From: Acephala macrosclerotiorum
Taxonomy: Eukaryota > Ascomycota > Leotiomycetes > Helotiales > Mollisiaceae
Assembly (NCBI GenBank): GCA_014904845.1
Contig: MU119209.1
Location: 325,380 to 389,379 of the forward strand
DNA: 64,000 nt
Direction of reading: 5' to 3'
The position numbers and the translations under genes are program-made. A model generated the notes under the pieces. It saw only the letters and a program-made list of their open reading frames with translations. It ran no database searches and was not told the origin of the DNA. Positions 38,170 to 49,628 of the stretch are shown here, piece after piece; positions within the stretch are counted from its first letter, which is position 1; each line of letters starts with the position of its first letter.

Positions 38170-41100
38170 TTAGTAACCGCGACGCCGAGCTCTTCCGCTA
38201 CCTAAATCGATGTTTTTCATTTCTTCCAGCAAAGCCCATGGGTCTCCTCCCGATGGAGGCGCTCCGTTCGGGATCTTGGCTGGGATTGGAGGAGGACCTG
38301 TGGTGCCTCGATACCCGGGACTACTTCCATACGCAGGTGCGTAGTTCTCGCTCGAAACGAAATCCATGGTATTGGCTCTCGGTAGACTTTTTGGCGCATA
38401 GCTGTTGTCCTGGTAAGGACTGATAGGTGCCAGAGGACTGGAATGCTGTGCAGTTTGAGCAGACACCCTATTTGCCTTCTTCTGCAAGCGATTTCGCCCA
38501 GTCGCCGGTGTCATCGAATCTGCTCCACCACTCATGTAGACGGGCCCTATGACAGACATGGACTGTGGTCTTCCAGCTTGTTTCAAAGGCCGACGACCCG
38601 TTGTAGACAATGGCTGAGGAGCAATTGGTGGCTGATAGTTTCGATCAGGCATCTGAGAAGCATATTTGGGTCCTTTTTTCTCGAGAAGCGGCGCATAATT
38701 GGATTCGGGAATGTGATCACTAGGATCTACCTCGCGACCATCATGTGTGATGATTTTCGCATCCGGATCCGCTGATTTGGGGTCATAAGCTGTGCTCAGA
38801 GAAGGCGTAGAAATAGAGCCAGAGACCGTTGGATTCAGGGCATTGTAAGAATCAGGTCCAAATGGTATCCCAGAAAGCCGTCTCTGGTCGTCTGAAGGCC
38901 TTGGCGATGGGCTAACAGATTTTCGAGGCACACGAACGTCGGGCGAGATAGCACGTGGCTTGGTCAACGCCATAGTAGTAGTTGAAAAGCGGCTTTGGCG
39001 GTCATCATACGTGGCAGCTGCAGGTACAAATGGTTCAGCAGAAGGTTCGTGGTAACCAAGAAGCTTTCGACCATTGTGCTCATATGGAGACGAGTTCTGA
39101 TATTGAGGTTTGCCACGTGAAGAGTTGCCAGCACTTGCACGTTTCTCGTCATAAATTCTGTCCGAGATCTCTTGTGCAATAAGAGGGTCCATACCAGCGA
39201 CAAGAGCAGCAGGCACGGGTGGAATCCCATAATTTGAGTATGCAGCCAAGGGATCCTCGGAGTTTCCCCGTGGACGCGACATCGAATTGTAAGATGTCCG
39301 CGAAGAGACAGAAGCATCCGTATATGACCTATCTCGTGACCGCTCTCTATACGAAGATAATTGAGAACTAGTAGCGGAGGTGTAGCCTAGAGAGCTAGTG
39401 GAATATTGATTGGAGGGAGTTGGCACCGTTGAAATACTATTTCGACCAGAAGCGGCTCTGCTGCCTCTATGGGTCAGATTCAAGGGTGCGGGAGAAGGCA
39501 CTTGATCGTATCTGCTGCGTTCGTTATATGATGATGTGCGTGATCGAGGATTCCTGGGCTGCGAATAGCTACCACCACCGGGAGATGGCGGAGCATCTTC
39601 TACTGTGGGTTGCATTGATTCGTAATTAGTGCTGTAAGCAGAATCATAAGAGTGATGGCGTGGTGGAGATTCCTGATAGCTTCCATTGCCAGATCTTCGA
39701 AATTGGTCCAGCTCTCGTTCAGGGCTATAAGCCTGGTAAGAATTACTTTGTGAATATGCCGGCACGGAGTGACGATGTGGCTCGTGTGTAGGTGTCCCAA
39801 ATCCGTTCTGTGACCGAGAATCTGGAGAAAAGCCATAGCTTCCGCGGGAGACCATAGCTGAGCTAGGACTAGCTTGCGTGCTCCCATTTCCGCTCCGGTG
39901 TGCTGGTGGAGGTGGGGGAGGACCTCCTGGACTCGGTGGTGAGTCGTATTCGTCCGGTTGCGCTAATTCATACCTAGAACCGTAGCGAGGTTCAGTATCA
40001 AAGCTATTTTCCCTATGTTTGTGGCCATTCGTATCCCTGCTAGGCGTAAACTCGGATCGCGCCATTGGGTCGTATATCTCATACCTATCATGTTGTATAG
40101 GCTGAGGAGCCGGTGTAGCAGCGATTACGCCTGGTGACGGTCCATGCCCATTCGTAGGTGACCGACTTTCATATCCCTGTGAACGCGAGAATTGTGATGG
40201 AGGAGTACTGTATTCGACACTCTGGAGCGGCGACTGATTCGGAATATAGGATGGGCTTTGGTAGCCTCGCGAAGGCGTAAGGACATGCTCAGGAATAGCG
40301 GATGGTGGGTTCTGGTATCCTCGAGGAGGTGTTGAATTGTGTTCTACAGCAGACGATGGCGATTGGTAGCCGCGAGGAGGGGTGGGTAGCTCCGGAGCCG
40401 CGGATGGAGAGTAATAGCCTCGTGGTGGAGTCTGGGTCTGGATATGGTCTGGAATAGCTGATGGCTCTCGATATCCTCGCGGAGGTGTGGGGCCATGGTC
40501 TGGAGCTGTAGTTGGAGAAGGAGGGTAACCTCGAGGGGGCGTATGGACGTGATCAGGAGTAACCATGGGAGAGGGACCTGAGCCTCCCGAGACAGGATCC
40601 GACGGCAATGGCCTTCTCTTGACCGGAGCTTTTGGCTGTCGCGGCCCTCTGAGAGATTCTCTGCCTCCATCCTCTACACCATTCGCGCCCGCCTGTTTTA
40701 ATTTTTCAGGCCTCTCCTGCTGTGGCCTCGTGTCGTAGTATGTGATTTCGAGTCTGATTTCGCCAGCATATTTTCCTTTACAGCTCAGATTATGCCAAAT
40801 GTCATTTTGTCCACCACCTGGCACAACGACTTCCTTCAAATCTACCCATGTTTCTCCGATCAAATCGGTTTTCTTGTCATCGTTGAATACGGAAACTTTC
40901 AATTGGTAGTAGTCAGGGGAGTCGTGAACCGTGTATCGAAGCTCTTGGTCCCTACACAACACGTTAGCATTTTGATACTCTAGGGGTAATTGAGCTTACC
41001 ATCGCGGTGTTTGACCTCCTCGACGATCCGTCTCTGTCTTCTTTGCCTCCTTGCCCAGCCTTGCTGCGCAATATGGGTCCTGCTTCCCTATCGTCTTCCT

Positions 41101-41232
41101 GTTGGGGAGATTCTTGGCGCGATCAACGATGACAACGAGTGTTCCTATCTCAGGGCCATCGACCGTCATGTCAGAAAAGATACCCGCAGTGTGAACGCCG
41201 TTGAGGCCGTGGATCTTCAGTTTTGTCGCCAT
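38170..41232 (-). CDS. C2-domain protein, Inn1/Fic1-like
   Basis: Predicted 1004-residue protein in two exons, 41232-41000 and 40951-38170, joined across a 48-base GT-AG intron (40952-40999) that splits a Trp codon inside the C2 domain. The N-terminal C2 domain (about residues 25-155) has the beta-strand pattern GTLVVIVDRAKNLP, GKQDPYC and the later LIGETWVDLKEV. The rest is Pro/Ser/Tyr/Arg-rich and apparently disordered. It includes six tandem TPPRGY-type units at about residues 215-310 and a proline run (GGPPPPPPAHR). This architecture, one N-terminal C2 and a long PxxP-rich tail, is that of the ingression proteins Inn1 (budding yeast) and Fic1 (fission yeast), which bind SH3 domains of cytokinesis proteins and act at the septum. 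The role here is inferred from that likeness. The tail is much longer than in the yeasts. The gene is intact although it lies only 1.5 kb from the mutated block. Confidence 0.85.
40243..40542 (-). repeat. Coding tandem repeat TPPRGY
   Basis: Six imperfect units of 16-19 codons in the C2-domain gene, each carrying TPPRGY (the last TPSRGY) followed by SPS- or PPS-like residues. The unit supplies repeated PxxR and tyrosine motifs. Confidence 0.85.
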
Positions 41233-43626
41233 GTTGGTGGAGGCTCAGCGAGTGACGTTGTTTATTAGCAGGATTGGAAGCTCCAGATGAGCATTGTTGA
41301 TATGGAATAAGAAATTGAAAATTCCTGGCAGATCGTAAAGCGCATGAGGCAGCACTAGAGAGTGTCGAGGCAGTTGCAAAAGGAAGAAGGTGCAGCGGAA
41401 CGCGTTTGCCCGCTTGCGCAGTGGTCGTGGTACCTGTAAATTCGGTGGCTTGTGATTGAAGCGAGGGAGGCTGGAGAAATGGGGCAGAAAATCGCGACCA
41501 CAAACAAAATTTGATCCGATCTTTCAATTTTTAGACATCTTCATAATTCACGACTATCTCTACGAGTATCAATCACAAGTCCTTCCAGTCAATCGCTACG
41601 GTTTGCATATAATTCTCAATGTTTTGGTGATGTTTACTGTGGTCGTCATGGGGCGATGGCGCAGTCGCAGGGGTTGCGCGCTATGATCCAGTATTCCTTG
41701 CTGTCCATCATCTTAGCGAGTAAAAAGCCTCCGCATCGATCACCACTTCTGACAGCTACTTTGTACTTGTAAGAGGTATTCTCCTTCTGGAAGCAAATAA
41801 TTTTCCATTTCTATCCTTCGCAATAGTTCGCAGATAGTATCGGGATCGAGAGGCAGTGCCTTGCTTCGTAAGACTTGGAGTCCAACAAGGCTCCTGCTTA
41901 CGGTGAAGAGTTTCATCCAGATTTTCCATCAACAACCCTAGCAATGTGATTCTATCTAATTCCTGCGTTCGATGCTAGTCGTCGCCTTTCAAGTATCTCG
42001 TGGCTTTTATCTGTGCTGCGATTGGTCCTAGAGCAGTAGACAGGCATTGTATGCTTATCAGAGCCTGCAATGTGCGAATAGCTCTGCCCAACAACAGCAT
42101 TCAGTTTGATATTGCCTGCCACAATTTGTTGAAGGTGTTACAGACCAGAAATAGCTACTCAACATGATCAGAAGCCTGTCCATGTGCCCGAATAGTTCCG
42201 GCACTGCAGCCACATCTTCTGGCAGCGAGAATGTCCCACAGTATTGCATTATTTTAGCCACGATATAACCGGAAGTCCTCTGTAACGTATAGGAGCTATT
42301 CAATACCGCTTCTCAATAGTGAGTGGGCTTTCCCTCTACTTGAGAAGCCCTAATCACAACTTCGCGCTTACCTTCGTCCCTGTCAGCCGCAGTACCCTTT
42401 GCATACACCTGGCCTCATTGGCTAGAACTTTTGATTCATCGTAGTAGGAAAACTTCTCACACTGCCAGAAGTTCACACTAGTGAACGGTTGTGAACCTCA
42501 TTTCTTATCGCACTTAGTTGAAGATGCCTAAGGCGTTTTTATCACATGAAACTTCATGAAGGTTCACATCGAATTCGGACAATGAAACCCAACCACAACC
42601 CTCTTGACACGAGTGCAATTTTAGAGCATAAGGCTTCTCGTCTCCCTTCGCTGCCATCTCGGCGATGTAAACAGAGTTACCAAGGCGCTGATGATATCTA
42701 TATCGAGCTACCCCCCGCGTGGGTTGCCCATCCCCCGATGAACTTTGTTCGGATTTGTCCGCAGGGGATTTGCCTTGTCGAGACTTTTTCGAAGATGTTT
42801 TCTCGACTTTGTCCTGAGTCAAATCATCGTCATTGGATTAGCGCTTCTTCGAAGCGACCTTCGTAGCTCTAGAGAGGTTTGGTGGGCCCATGAACTTGCT
42901 CAAGGCATCGACCAATGCCGAAAATAACATGGTAGTTGATTGTGTGCTCGGTTGAGCTGTGTAGCGCTATTCGACGGTATGACACCTTCAAGTTGTAGTG
43001 GGAATTTAACGCTCAAGTGGCTGAGGGCGAAATCGTTGAGTGCCTTTTCAATGGCTAGGTATAGGAAAAGAGGGCGCTGGACATCGCCAAAGCTCCATTA
43101 GACGAGAAATTCCAAGAGAGCAGCACGCTTGATTGAACTCGCGAGATGACCGCGTTGGCGAATGCCCGTGCAAGCCACCGGCCGAATGTGGTATGGTATA
43201 AAGCTCATGGGATCTCTGAACTCGCGATATTTAACTCGAAAAGAGCAGGTAACGGAGAACACGGCTGGGGGAAGATCAATTGGTATGCTGTTTCGTACAT
43301 GGACGAGTATTCTCGGAGAGAAACGAATCGGATGTTAAAAGCAATCCAGCCAATACGCCAGCTGAAAATCTCATGCTGCTCGCTCTCCTAGCAGCCAAGT
43401 TTTCAATGCCCCTTCATTGTCGGGATCATCTTGGAGTGTTATGTTCTGTTTCGTGTAATAAACATTAGGACTGGAGGTCGCCCCTTCTTTGCTGGAAGAT
43501 ACTAGCCAAAATGGCTCCTTCCTAGATGTACGGTGAGTCAAAACAAAGACTTCCCAATTTCCGGTCGTTTCTTTCCATCAACATCAACATCAATATATAA
43601 CAACCAAACAGTGGCACCTAGTCATT
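41233..43626. other. 2.4 kb without a supported gene
   Basis: Contains the promoter of the C2-domain gene and then sequence in which I see only fragments. Two minus-strand frames at 41756-41944 and 42058-42303 have coding-like composition (for example YIVAKIMQYCGTFSLPEDVA) but are short, in separate frames and without a clear start. A third at 42514-42822 lacks an ATG. These may be remains of a decayed gene, in keeping with the broken genes that follow, but I cannot name it. Confidence 0.35.
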
Positions 43627-44598
43627 ATGGGAGACTTGTATCTCTACGTGAATGTCCCTCAGTCGGGCGGTCAAGCTAGCCATTCTTGCCCATAGGCCTC
43701 ATTTCAAGCATTCGACGATCTTCCGGATTCGAGATCTCCAGAATACACCGACGCCCTCAAGATCGCTTTTATAAAGTCTCTGCGTGGTGTGGACATCGAC
43801 GGCAAAGGTTCGGAATTCAAGCTGCCCGACGAGTACCCTCCGGTTTGGGAGATGCTTAGGGAAAGCGGCGATGGTGTGCTCGAATTCCATTTCCAGGAGC
43901 TGTGTATTCGGCTTCGGTCGGACATTGTCGACGGTCACCTCTATTTTAGAGGGCGTAATAAAATCAGACACACCTATGTGGCACGCACAATTCGAGGCGG
44001 GGTATGGGATGGACTTCATCAACTGAGGAAGGCAGAAAAGGACCAAACCTCGGACACCGTCTAATTCATTGATCGTGTCCTTGCCGGAGGGGCTGCAGGA
44101 ACGTATCCTCTAGATCTGGAAAGCGAATGGGTCTGCCCTAGTGAACAATTCATGTACCCACGCAAGCCAGGCGACTTTCCTGGCCTTCCAGCCGTAGTCG
44201 TCGATGTCGCCGTTGGGGCGAGCGGACAAAGGGAGCTTGACAAGAAGATCCACGCCTACTTCGCCAAAGCTGAGGGTAACTTGAGCATGCTCATTGTCGT
44301 CGAGGTCAACGAAGACAAACCTTCTTTCATCACTGTCGCGACCCGGTACTCTGTACGCGACCATGTTCGCAATCGAAATAGAGCCAAGCTAAGCGAGCTT
44401 TCCCTGGGAATAAGTTTGGGGTTCTTCATTCCCAATGAGCGTCTCAAAAAGGAGGCACTTCGCCTATGGCCAGAGGTGGAACTAGACCTCATTGTCACCA
44501 TCCCATACAAAAGGATCCTAGACGCTTGCATATGTCCTCTTAGCGCAATCGCCCTGACGGCCATAGACTGCGTGTTGAAGATTGTCCCAAGCGTCTAG
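43627..44598 (+). pseudogene. Hypothetical protein gene with two in-frame stops
   Basis: A single reading frame runs from an ATG at 43627 to a TAG ending at 44598 (324 codons). It is interrupted by only two stops, TAG at 43693-43695 and TAA at 44062-44064. Both would be Gln codons after reversing one C-to-T change. Coding texture continues on both sides of each stop. The C-terminal part alternates charged helices with hydrophobic strands ending in acidic residues (AVVVDVAVG, MLIVVEVNED). This resembles fungal proteins of unknown function that may adopt a nuclease-like PD-(D/E)xK fold, but I see no certain catalytic set. The first stop could be avoided if the true start lies downstream or a short intron exists (a catag acceptor ends exactly there). 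A 148-residue protein starting at the ATG at 44152 remains translatable. Confidence 0.55.
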
Positions 44599-44950
44599 GG
44601 TCTTCGAGCAAACTTTGTTTCTTGTTCTTCGGAAGGGTTTCTAGAGGGGTTTCAGCGAGGTCTACAGCACAGTTTGGTAAAAGAAGTTTATACTTTAGAG
44701 CAGGGTTTGGCACCGAATGGAAGTAGATTCTGTCGTCGTATTAGATACTTTGGGCAGGAAAGAATCGATGAGCTAAGCCAACATTCAATGTTGAGCGCGT
44801 GAGATCAGCATTATGCTCGATGTGGAAGTGACGAAGGTCCAGCATCATTTTCCTCAACTCGCGGCCAGGTTCTCGGAAGCCTATGGCCCCAACCACTGCC
44901 AAAAAGCCCCCAAACACAAGGCGGTATCTCCACCACTACGCATCAGAGTC
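44599..44950. other. Intergenic, nothing recognised
   Basis: About 350 bases between a plus-strand pseudogene and the 3' end of a minus-strand gene. No feature could be supported. Confidence 0.4.
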
Positions 44951-45748
44951 TCAGTCAGTATTTAACTTAATAATAATTCTATTTTTAAGGTCCCATGGAA
45001 GCCAGGGACATTCAACACCCTCCGAACCACGAGTACAGGGGAACGGAAATTTGGAAGCAGACTTACTTGACATTGTAGATGGCGACTCAACACAAACTCG
45101 CCAGTACACAGCCCTACTACCTCCAAACCAAGACTGCGCCTGTATCTCCTCGTAACTGCCGGCCGCTGACATCTTGTGTTCTTTGTTGATGTGTTTCCGT
45201 ACGTCTGTCAGATCTCGACGAATGAAGGGACATTGCTTGCATTGATAGGCATCTACTATACGTAGAGCTTCTACAGGAGTCGATCCGTCAAGTCTATTGA
45301 GCACATCGGAGAAATCGAGGGCTGGAAGTGTGGCAACCAGGGATCGGACATCTCTTCTCAGCTCGACTGGTATTTGGTGGTGTTTCCGGAGATGGTCCAT
45401 TAGACTCTTCGGTAAAATAGCTGCTTTGCATTCCCGACACACTGGTAGATCTGAAGGCTGATCGAGTAACGTAAGGAAAGGCTTCAATGAGTCCGGCAGC
45501 TTATAAATCGCGATCGGTGTAGCTGTGTTGGTACTCGATTCATCATTCCTTTGGAACAGAACCACAGTGGGACAAGACATCGAATCCACAGTCCGATCGT
45601 GGTTTGAGTCCAAAATAAGAGGGGAAGTTTGAAATGTTTGCGGGAGGATTGAGAGAGATGGAGTTGACGTTAGTTTCGCGGGTGCTTTAAATGTCCCGCG
45701 TCTCGGCCATGAACCAATGATCTGCGCGCATCCGTGGACGAGAACCAT
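44951..45748 (-). CDS. DUF3505-like C2H2-type protein, possibly partial
   Basis: A 265-residue frame starting at an ATG (45748-45746); a second ATG is at residue 57. Two zinc-finger-like units are clear. The first is CREC with HLRKHH (C-x2-C-x11-H-x4-H, about residues 103-123), the second CKQC with HINKEH (C-x2-C-x13-H-x4-H, about residues 168-190). This pair, separated by about 45 residues and followed by a Trp-Phe segment, matches fungal proteins of the DUF3505 type (for example OrsD of the Aspergillus orsellinic acid cluster). These are often found near transposons or in variable regions; their biochemical role is unknown. After about residue 225 the sequence loses family character. A GTAAGT lies at about 45061, so the true gene may splice there to an exon I cannot find, or it may be truncated. 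Confidence 0.55.
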   Translation of the reverse strand: MVLVHGCAQIIGSWPRRGTFKAPAKLTSTPSLSILPQTFQTSPLILDSNHDRTVDSMSCPTVVLFQRNDESSTNTATPIAIYKLPDSLKPFLTLLDQPSDLPVCRECKAAILPKSLMDHLRKHHQIPVELRRDVRSLVATLPALDFSDVLNRLDGSTPVEALRIVDAYQCKQCPFIRRDLTDVRKHINKEHKMSAAGSYEEIQAQSWFGGSRAVYWRVCVESPSTMSSKSASKFPFPCTRGSEGVECPWLPWDLKNRIIIKLNTD

Positions 45749-46012
45749 CTGAAAGGGGGAACATTTATACCGGATGTGTAATATCTGATGCCAACGTCCA
45801 ACTTAGCCGAGAAATCTTCTGCGGGATTGCGAGGCAGGCAATTTAGAGTAAAATCCTTCCTGGACTACGCTCTTGGGTACGAGCCTCTCCGTACACGTGA
45901 CAGCTGCTTAAAGACAGTATACCTAGGTATATATATGTAGAAATCTGCTCCTTAAACTACTGGGCATGTTATCTGAGCGCACTTATTCTCAGTATCCAAA
46001 GTTTCAGGAACC

Positions 46013-47284
46013 ATGGTCAAGATCGCAATAGCCGGCGGCTCAGGGTGTATGTGTCGTGTCATCTCCTTTCCAGTCTTCCACCTAAGCTTTTGAAGCTAAC
46101 CGTATATTTACAGCCATTGCCAAGGTGATCGTTGACATCCTATTGGCAACCAAACAGCACGAAATCTTGATCCTCTCCCGAAAGGTCCGTCGTTGGATAG
46201 TTCCATCATTTCGCAACTCCCCCAATTGCTGATCCGAGACAAGGACCCTTCTGCTGCCGAAAACATGCCCGGAATTACCTGGGTCAAGATGGATTATGGA
46301 GACAAGGCACAGCTTATTGGTGTTCTTTCCGGAGTCCATACTGTTCTCTCGTTTATCGGTGGCACCCAAGACCCTGGCAGTGTGGTACAGAAGGCTTTGA
46401 TTGACGCATCAATCGCTGCTGGCGTCAAGCGCTTTGCTCCAAGCGAATGGTCGAGGTGAGTGGTTTTTGAGGCAGTTTGCGGCTCTCGTATAAAGTAAAT
46501 TGCAACTAATGGTGTCTTATGGTCGACAAGCTCGAGTGTTGAGGAGCTCCCGTGGTACGAAGAGAAAGCCAATACCAGAGCATATTTGCAAGAAGTCAAC
46601 AAAGACAAGAAGGTAAGCTAGCTAAATCTATTTGTATGATATTATCCAGACTTCTGATCACCAACCATAGGTTATCGAGTACACTCTATTCCAACCGGGA
46701 CTTATTGTGGACTATCTCGCACCTGACGGTACCACTAAACACCTGCGGCCTATGGAACTTTGGATCGACTTTCCTAACCACCGAGCCATCGACGTCAATG
46801 GGAAAGACGGTATTTTCACTTTGACGACAATGAATGACGTTGCCAACGTTGTAGCCCGAGCTATCGAGTATGAAGGTGAGTGGCCTGTAATTGGAGGCAT
46901 CAACGGAATGAATTCTTCGAGTTCAAAACTCTTGGAGATTGGGGTCAAAATCCAAGGTACAGAAATATTTCCTTCCGCTCGTTGTGACAGAAGCAATGAC
47001 TGATTGATGAATGAATAGGCGGAAAACCATTCGATATGACTTTACTGAAGGAAGAAGACGTTCGTGCGGACAGCTTCCAGACGTCGTGGAGTCCGATGTT
47101 CAAGCATCCAAGTCTTGCTTAGGAGCAGATCGAAACCTTCTCACGGGTAATTCTTCGCGGCTGCCTTCTAAGCTTTTTGTGTAGATCTTGGGTTGTGTCT
47201 GATGCTTGGAATCGGCTGTTGCCGGACTACAAGTTCACAAATCCCGAGGAATTTCTTTTGAAGGCATGGGAAGGAAAGGCGTAA
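46013..47284 (+). pseudogene. NmrA-like / isoflavone-reductase-type oxidoreductase, one in-frame stop
   Basis: Six exons: 46013-46046, 46114-46184, 46244-46455, 46531-46612, 46671-46956 and 47019-47284. They encode an NAD(P)-binding Rossmann protein of the NmrA/isoflavone-reductase family. The ATG sits in a good context (ccatgg) and is followed by the dinucleotide-binding loop AGGSGS, with its second glycine region split by intron 1. Family landmarks follow: FAPSEWS, YTLFQPGLIVDYL and the C-terminal LLPDYKFTNPEEFL. A TAG at 47120-47122 replaces codon 263. The conserved C-terminus continues in frame for 54 further codons to a TAA at 47282-47284, so the gene would normally give about 316 residues. 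The stop is one C-to-T change from CAG. Removing it by splicing would delete conserved residues, so a nonsense mutation is the simplest reading. The 262-residue remainder would lack the C-terminal part. The gene is convergent with a broken Zn2Cys6 regulator. Confidence 0.75.
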
Positions 47285-47781
47285 GAAAAAATATGTGAGC
47301 TACAGCATGGACACCAATGGGCGTGGTTTTAAGCTGGGGAAGATATGAGATTTTGCTTCAGCTGAGGACCCACAGCTTGCTTCGAACACGGCAATTGAAT
47401 TTCGTGAAATTGAGGATCTCGAGTGAGATTCGCTCACTTCCCCTCGATCTCGCTTGTGAAAAGGGGCTGTGACATACGACTCTTGAACTCTAAATGGTGG
47501 TCTAAAGAAGTACGATTGAAGATGAGCAATCGTGTAAATCGGGATACAGAAAAGTAAATCGTAGCATAAGCAAAGAGCTGTTGCAAGCAATTGGATCTCG
47601 AGCAGGGGCATGTGCCCCGCTCGCTTCCTCAGGTCCTAGGGCTGTATTCTCCATGTTGCGCCCTAACCCGCACCATGCAGTATGGACTCCATGCTCTCCT
47701 ACTTACAGAACTTCAAACCCCCAAACAAAGCCACCGCGACTTGGGTCTCGCTCGAGGCACCAGCCGAAGAAAGGGGACCGA
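47285..47781. other. Intergenic between convergent broken genes
   Basis: About 0.5 kb between the 3' ends of the reductase and the Zn2Cys6 regulator. Open frames here show no family texture. Nothing supported. Confidence 0.4.
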
Positions 47782-49052
47782 CTACGCAATGCTCAAGATG
47801 CTCTCCTCCCTCCCAATATCCAGTACCGCGAACAGCCACTCAGCAGTCCATTTCCACTCCTCACTAACCATTCCCACAAGTCCTCTTACCTCATACTCTA
47901 CCATCCCAACCAACCACCACGACTGGTTGTCGAATTCCAAACCCTTCAACATAGCAAACAACCTCGCTAAAATTACCAACGCAGTTGGTCCTCTTCTTTA
48001 AGCAAAGCCAAAAATCCTCTGGGGACCTCGCTAGGAACAATCGAGTGTCTCTTATGAACCAAATGCAGCTGCTCCCCCTTCCTAATCGACTCCTTGATCT
48101 TCACCAAACACTCAATCGCCCCAGAAAATACCCCTCGTCTCTCTTCTGACAACAGAGGATCCAAGTACCAAGTATCAAGAAACGCATCATACGGAAAGTC
48201 TAATCTCGGTTCTCCATCTCGCGATGATGGAGTAGGAGGCAACATGTCCTTCAGCGCCATACACTGCACATAATCCCCAACTCCACTCTCTACCAAATCA
48301 CCCTTCATCCAATCCCACATATCGTTTCCCCCAATTTGCAGATAGAAATAATTCAATGGCAATTCGTACACCTCACTTCCACTTCCAGGGCATTTTGATA
48401 TCAGCTTTGCGCACATCGTCAACAAAATCGCAGCTGTAAACAACTGAATCGAACTCTTCCTATCCAAGCCCTCTAGCTCCTCTTTCCGACCTCGAATCGT
48501 CTCATTAATATATCGACACGCCGCAGCCCTCAACGTCACATCACCTGGATATATCGAAAACATGTGCAAAGCTGCAACTCCTAGAACGGCATTATACATA
48601 TATTCGCAATCGAATGCAATGCTGAGGATGGCGACAGCCCACATGTTCATCGCTGCTGGTTCTTCCCACATGGGCATGATGACGCACGTAACAGTAGAAT
48701 AATGATGGAAGAGACGACGCTCCATGGAGCGGAAAGCGGGATTGGCCGCCTTAGAAGATGAGGCTGAGTGGGTGGAGACGGAAGGGGAGAGAGCTGCTCT
48801 TGGGCCCGGCGAGGACTGAATTTTGAATTCACAATGTAGCGAAGCGTCTGGGTACCTGCGGGTACAGTCTCCACAGATTGGGCGGACTTCATCACACTGG
48901 GCGTGTTAGTGAATCAGAAAGTTCTTGGGAAGGACCAAGGCCAGAGACAAGGGGAAAGCTTGACATACCTTGATCTTCCTTGCCTTGCATATCTTGCAAC
49001 CTAATCTTGATTTGCGGTGAGGTCTCTACTGTGGCTTGTTGTTGACAAACAT
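47782..49052 (-). pseudogene. Zn2Cys6 transcription factor, broken at both ends
   Basis: Fungal binuclear zinc-cluster regulator. The cluster is split by a 72-base intron (48897-48968): exon 1 carries CKICKARKIK, and exon 2 opens with CDEVRPICGDCTRRYP and a final Cys. This gives the spacing C-x2-C-x6-C-x5-C-x2-C-x8-C. Exon 2 continues through a fungal-specific regulatory domain (GVAALHMFSIYPGD, VPRGFLALLKEEDQ) resembling Upc2-type sterol regulators. Two defects are visible. The frame from the only nearby ATG (49052-49050) meets a TAG at 49028-49026 before the zinc cluster. Near 47984-47988 the frame stops at TGG-TAA, but the expected C-terminus (LARLFAMLKGLE, VSEEWKWTAEWL) continues in the next frame down to 47782, as if one base were lost from an A run. 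The first defect disappears if an unseen upstream exon splices in at the tag. Confidence 0.7.
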
Positions 49053-49628
49053 GATTGTTGTTACTTCAATCAGTGACTCTAGGAGAAAGGAATTCAGTAA
49101 TGAGGCTCCAAACAAAATGAGACACATTAAACCACGCTCAATGCAAACTCCAAAGTATACATAGACAGAGAAGTGAGGTATTTGATATGGCAGCGAGGTT
49201 TAGTACAATGTCTTGGCGCTCAGCTGGAGCGATTCGCAAATGCCGACCGCAGGGCTGCGAAGATCACACAGCCTCAGCGTGACAAATAACGCCGCAACCG
49301 ACAATTCGAGCTTCCAATAGATCAAGAAATGCAAAAAAGGAGACCCATACTCTATTCGTTCTAAAATTCAAACACTCAAAGCAAGGAGGAAAATTTACCC
49401 AAGCAACTGAAAAACACGACAATCCGACCCTGTACCGGCAACTCCGCGCTCTTTGCTTTCGCTGTCTGTCCCTAAAGCCTCTCATTCGAGGAGTCTTTTA
49501 CACCGTCAGAGGTTTTCGGTCCTTCTTCAAGGAAGATACCAGCTTGTGTTCCTCGATTGTAATTATGCCAAAGCCTCCTTTTACCTTTCGTCCTGGGTGC
49601 CAGATCTTGAAGAGTATGGATGGAGGCG
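49053..49628. other. Intergenic, nothing recognised
   Basis: About 0.58 kb between two minus-strand pseudogenes. It could hold the lost promoter or first exon of the zinc-cluster regulator. No other feature is seen. Confidence 0.4.

Noticed and set aside
47080..47122. An intron removing the TAG in the NmrA-like gene
   Set aside because: A GT...AG segment exists, but removing it deletes the conserved SWSPMFKHPSL region.
47581..48001. Plus-strand frames of 129 and 136 codons near 47.6-48.0 kb
   Set aside because: They are antisense to the C-terminal part of the zinc-cluster regulator and show no family texture.
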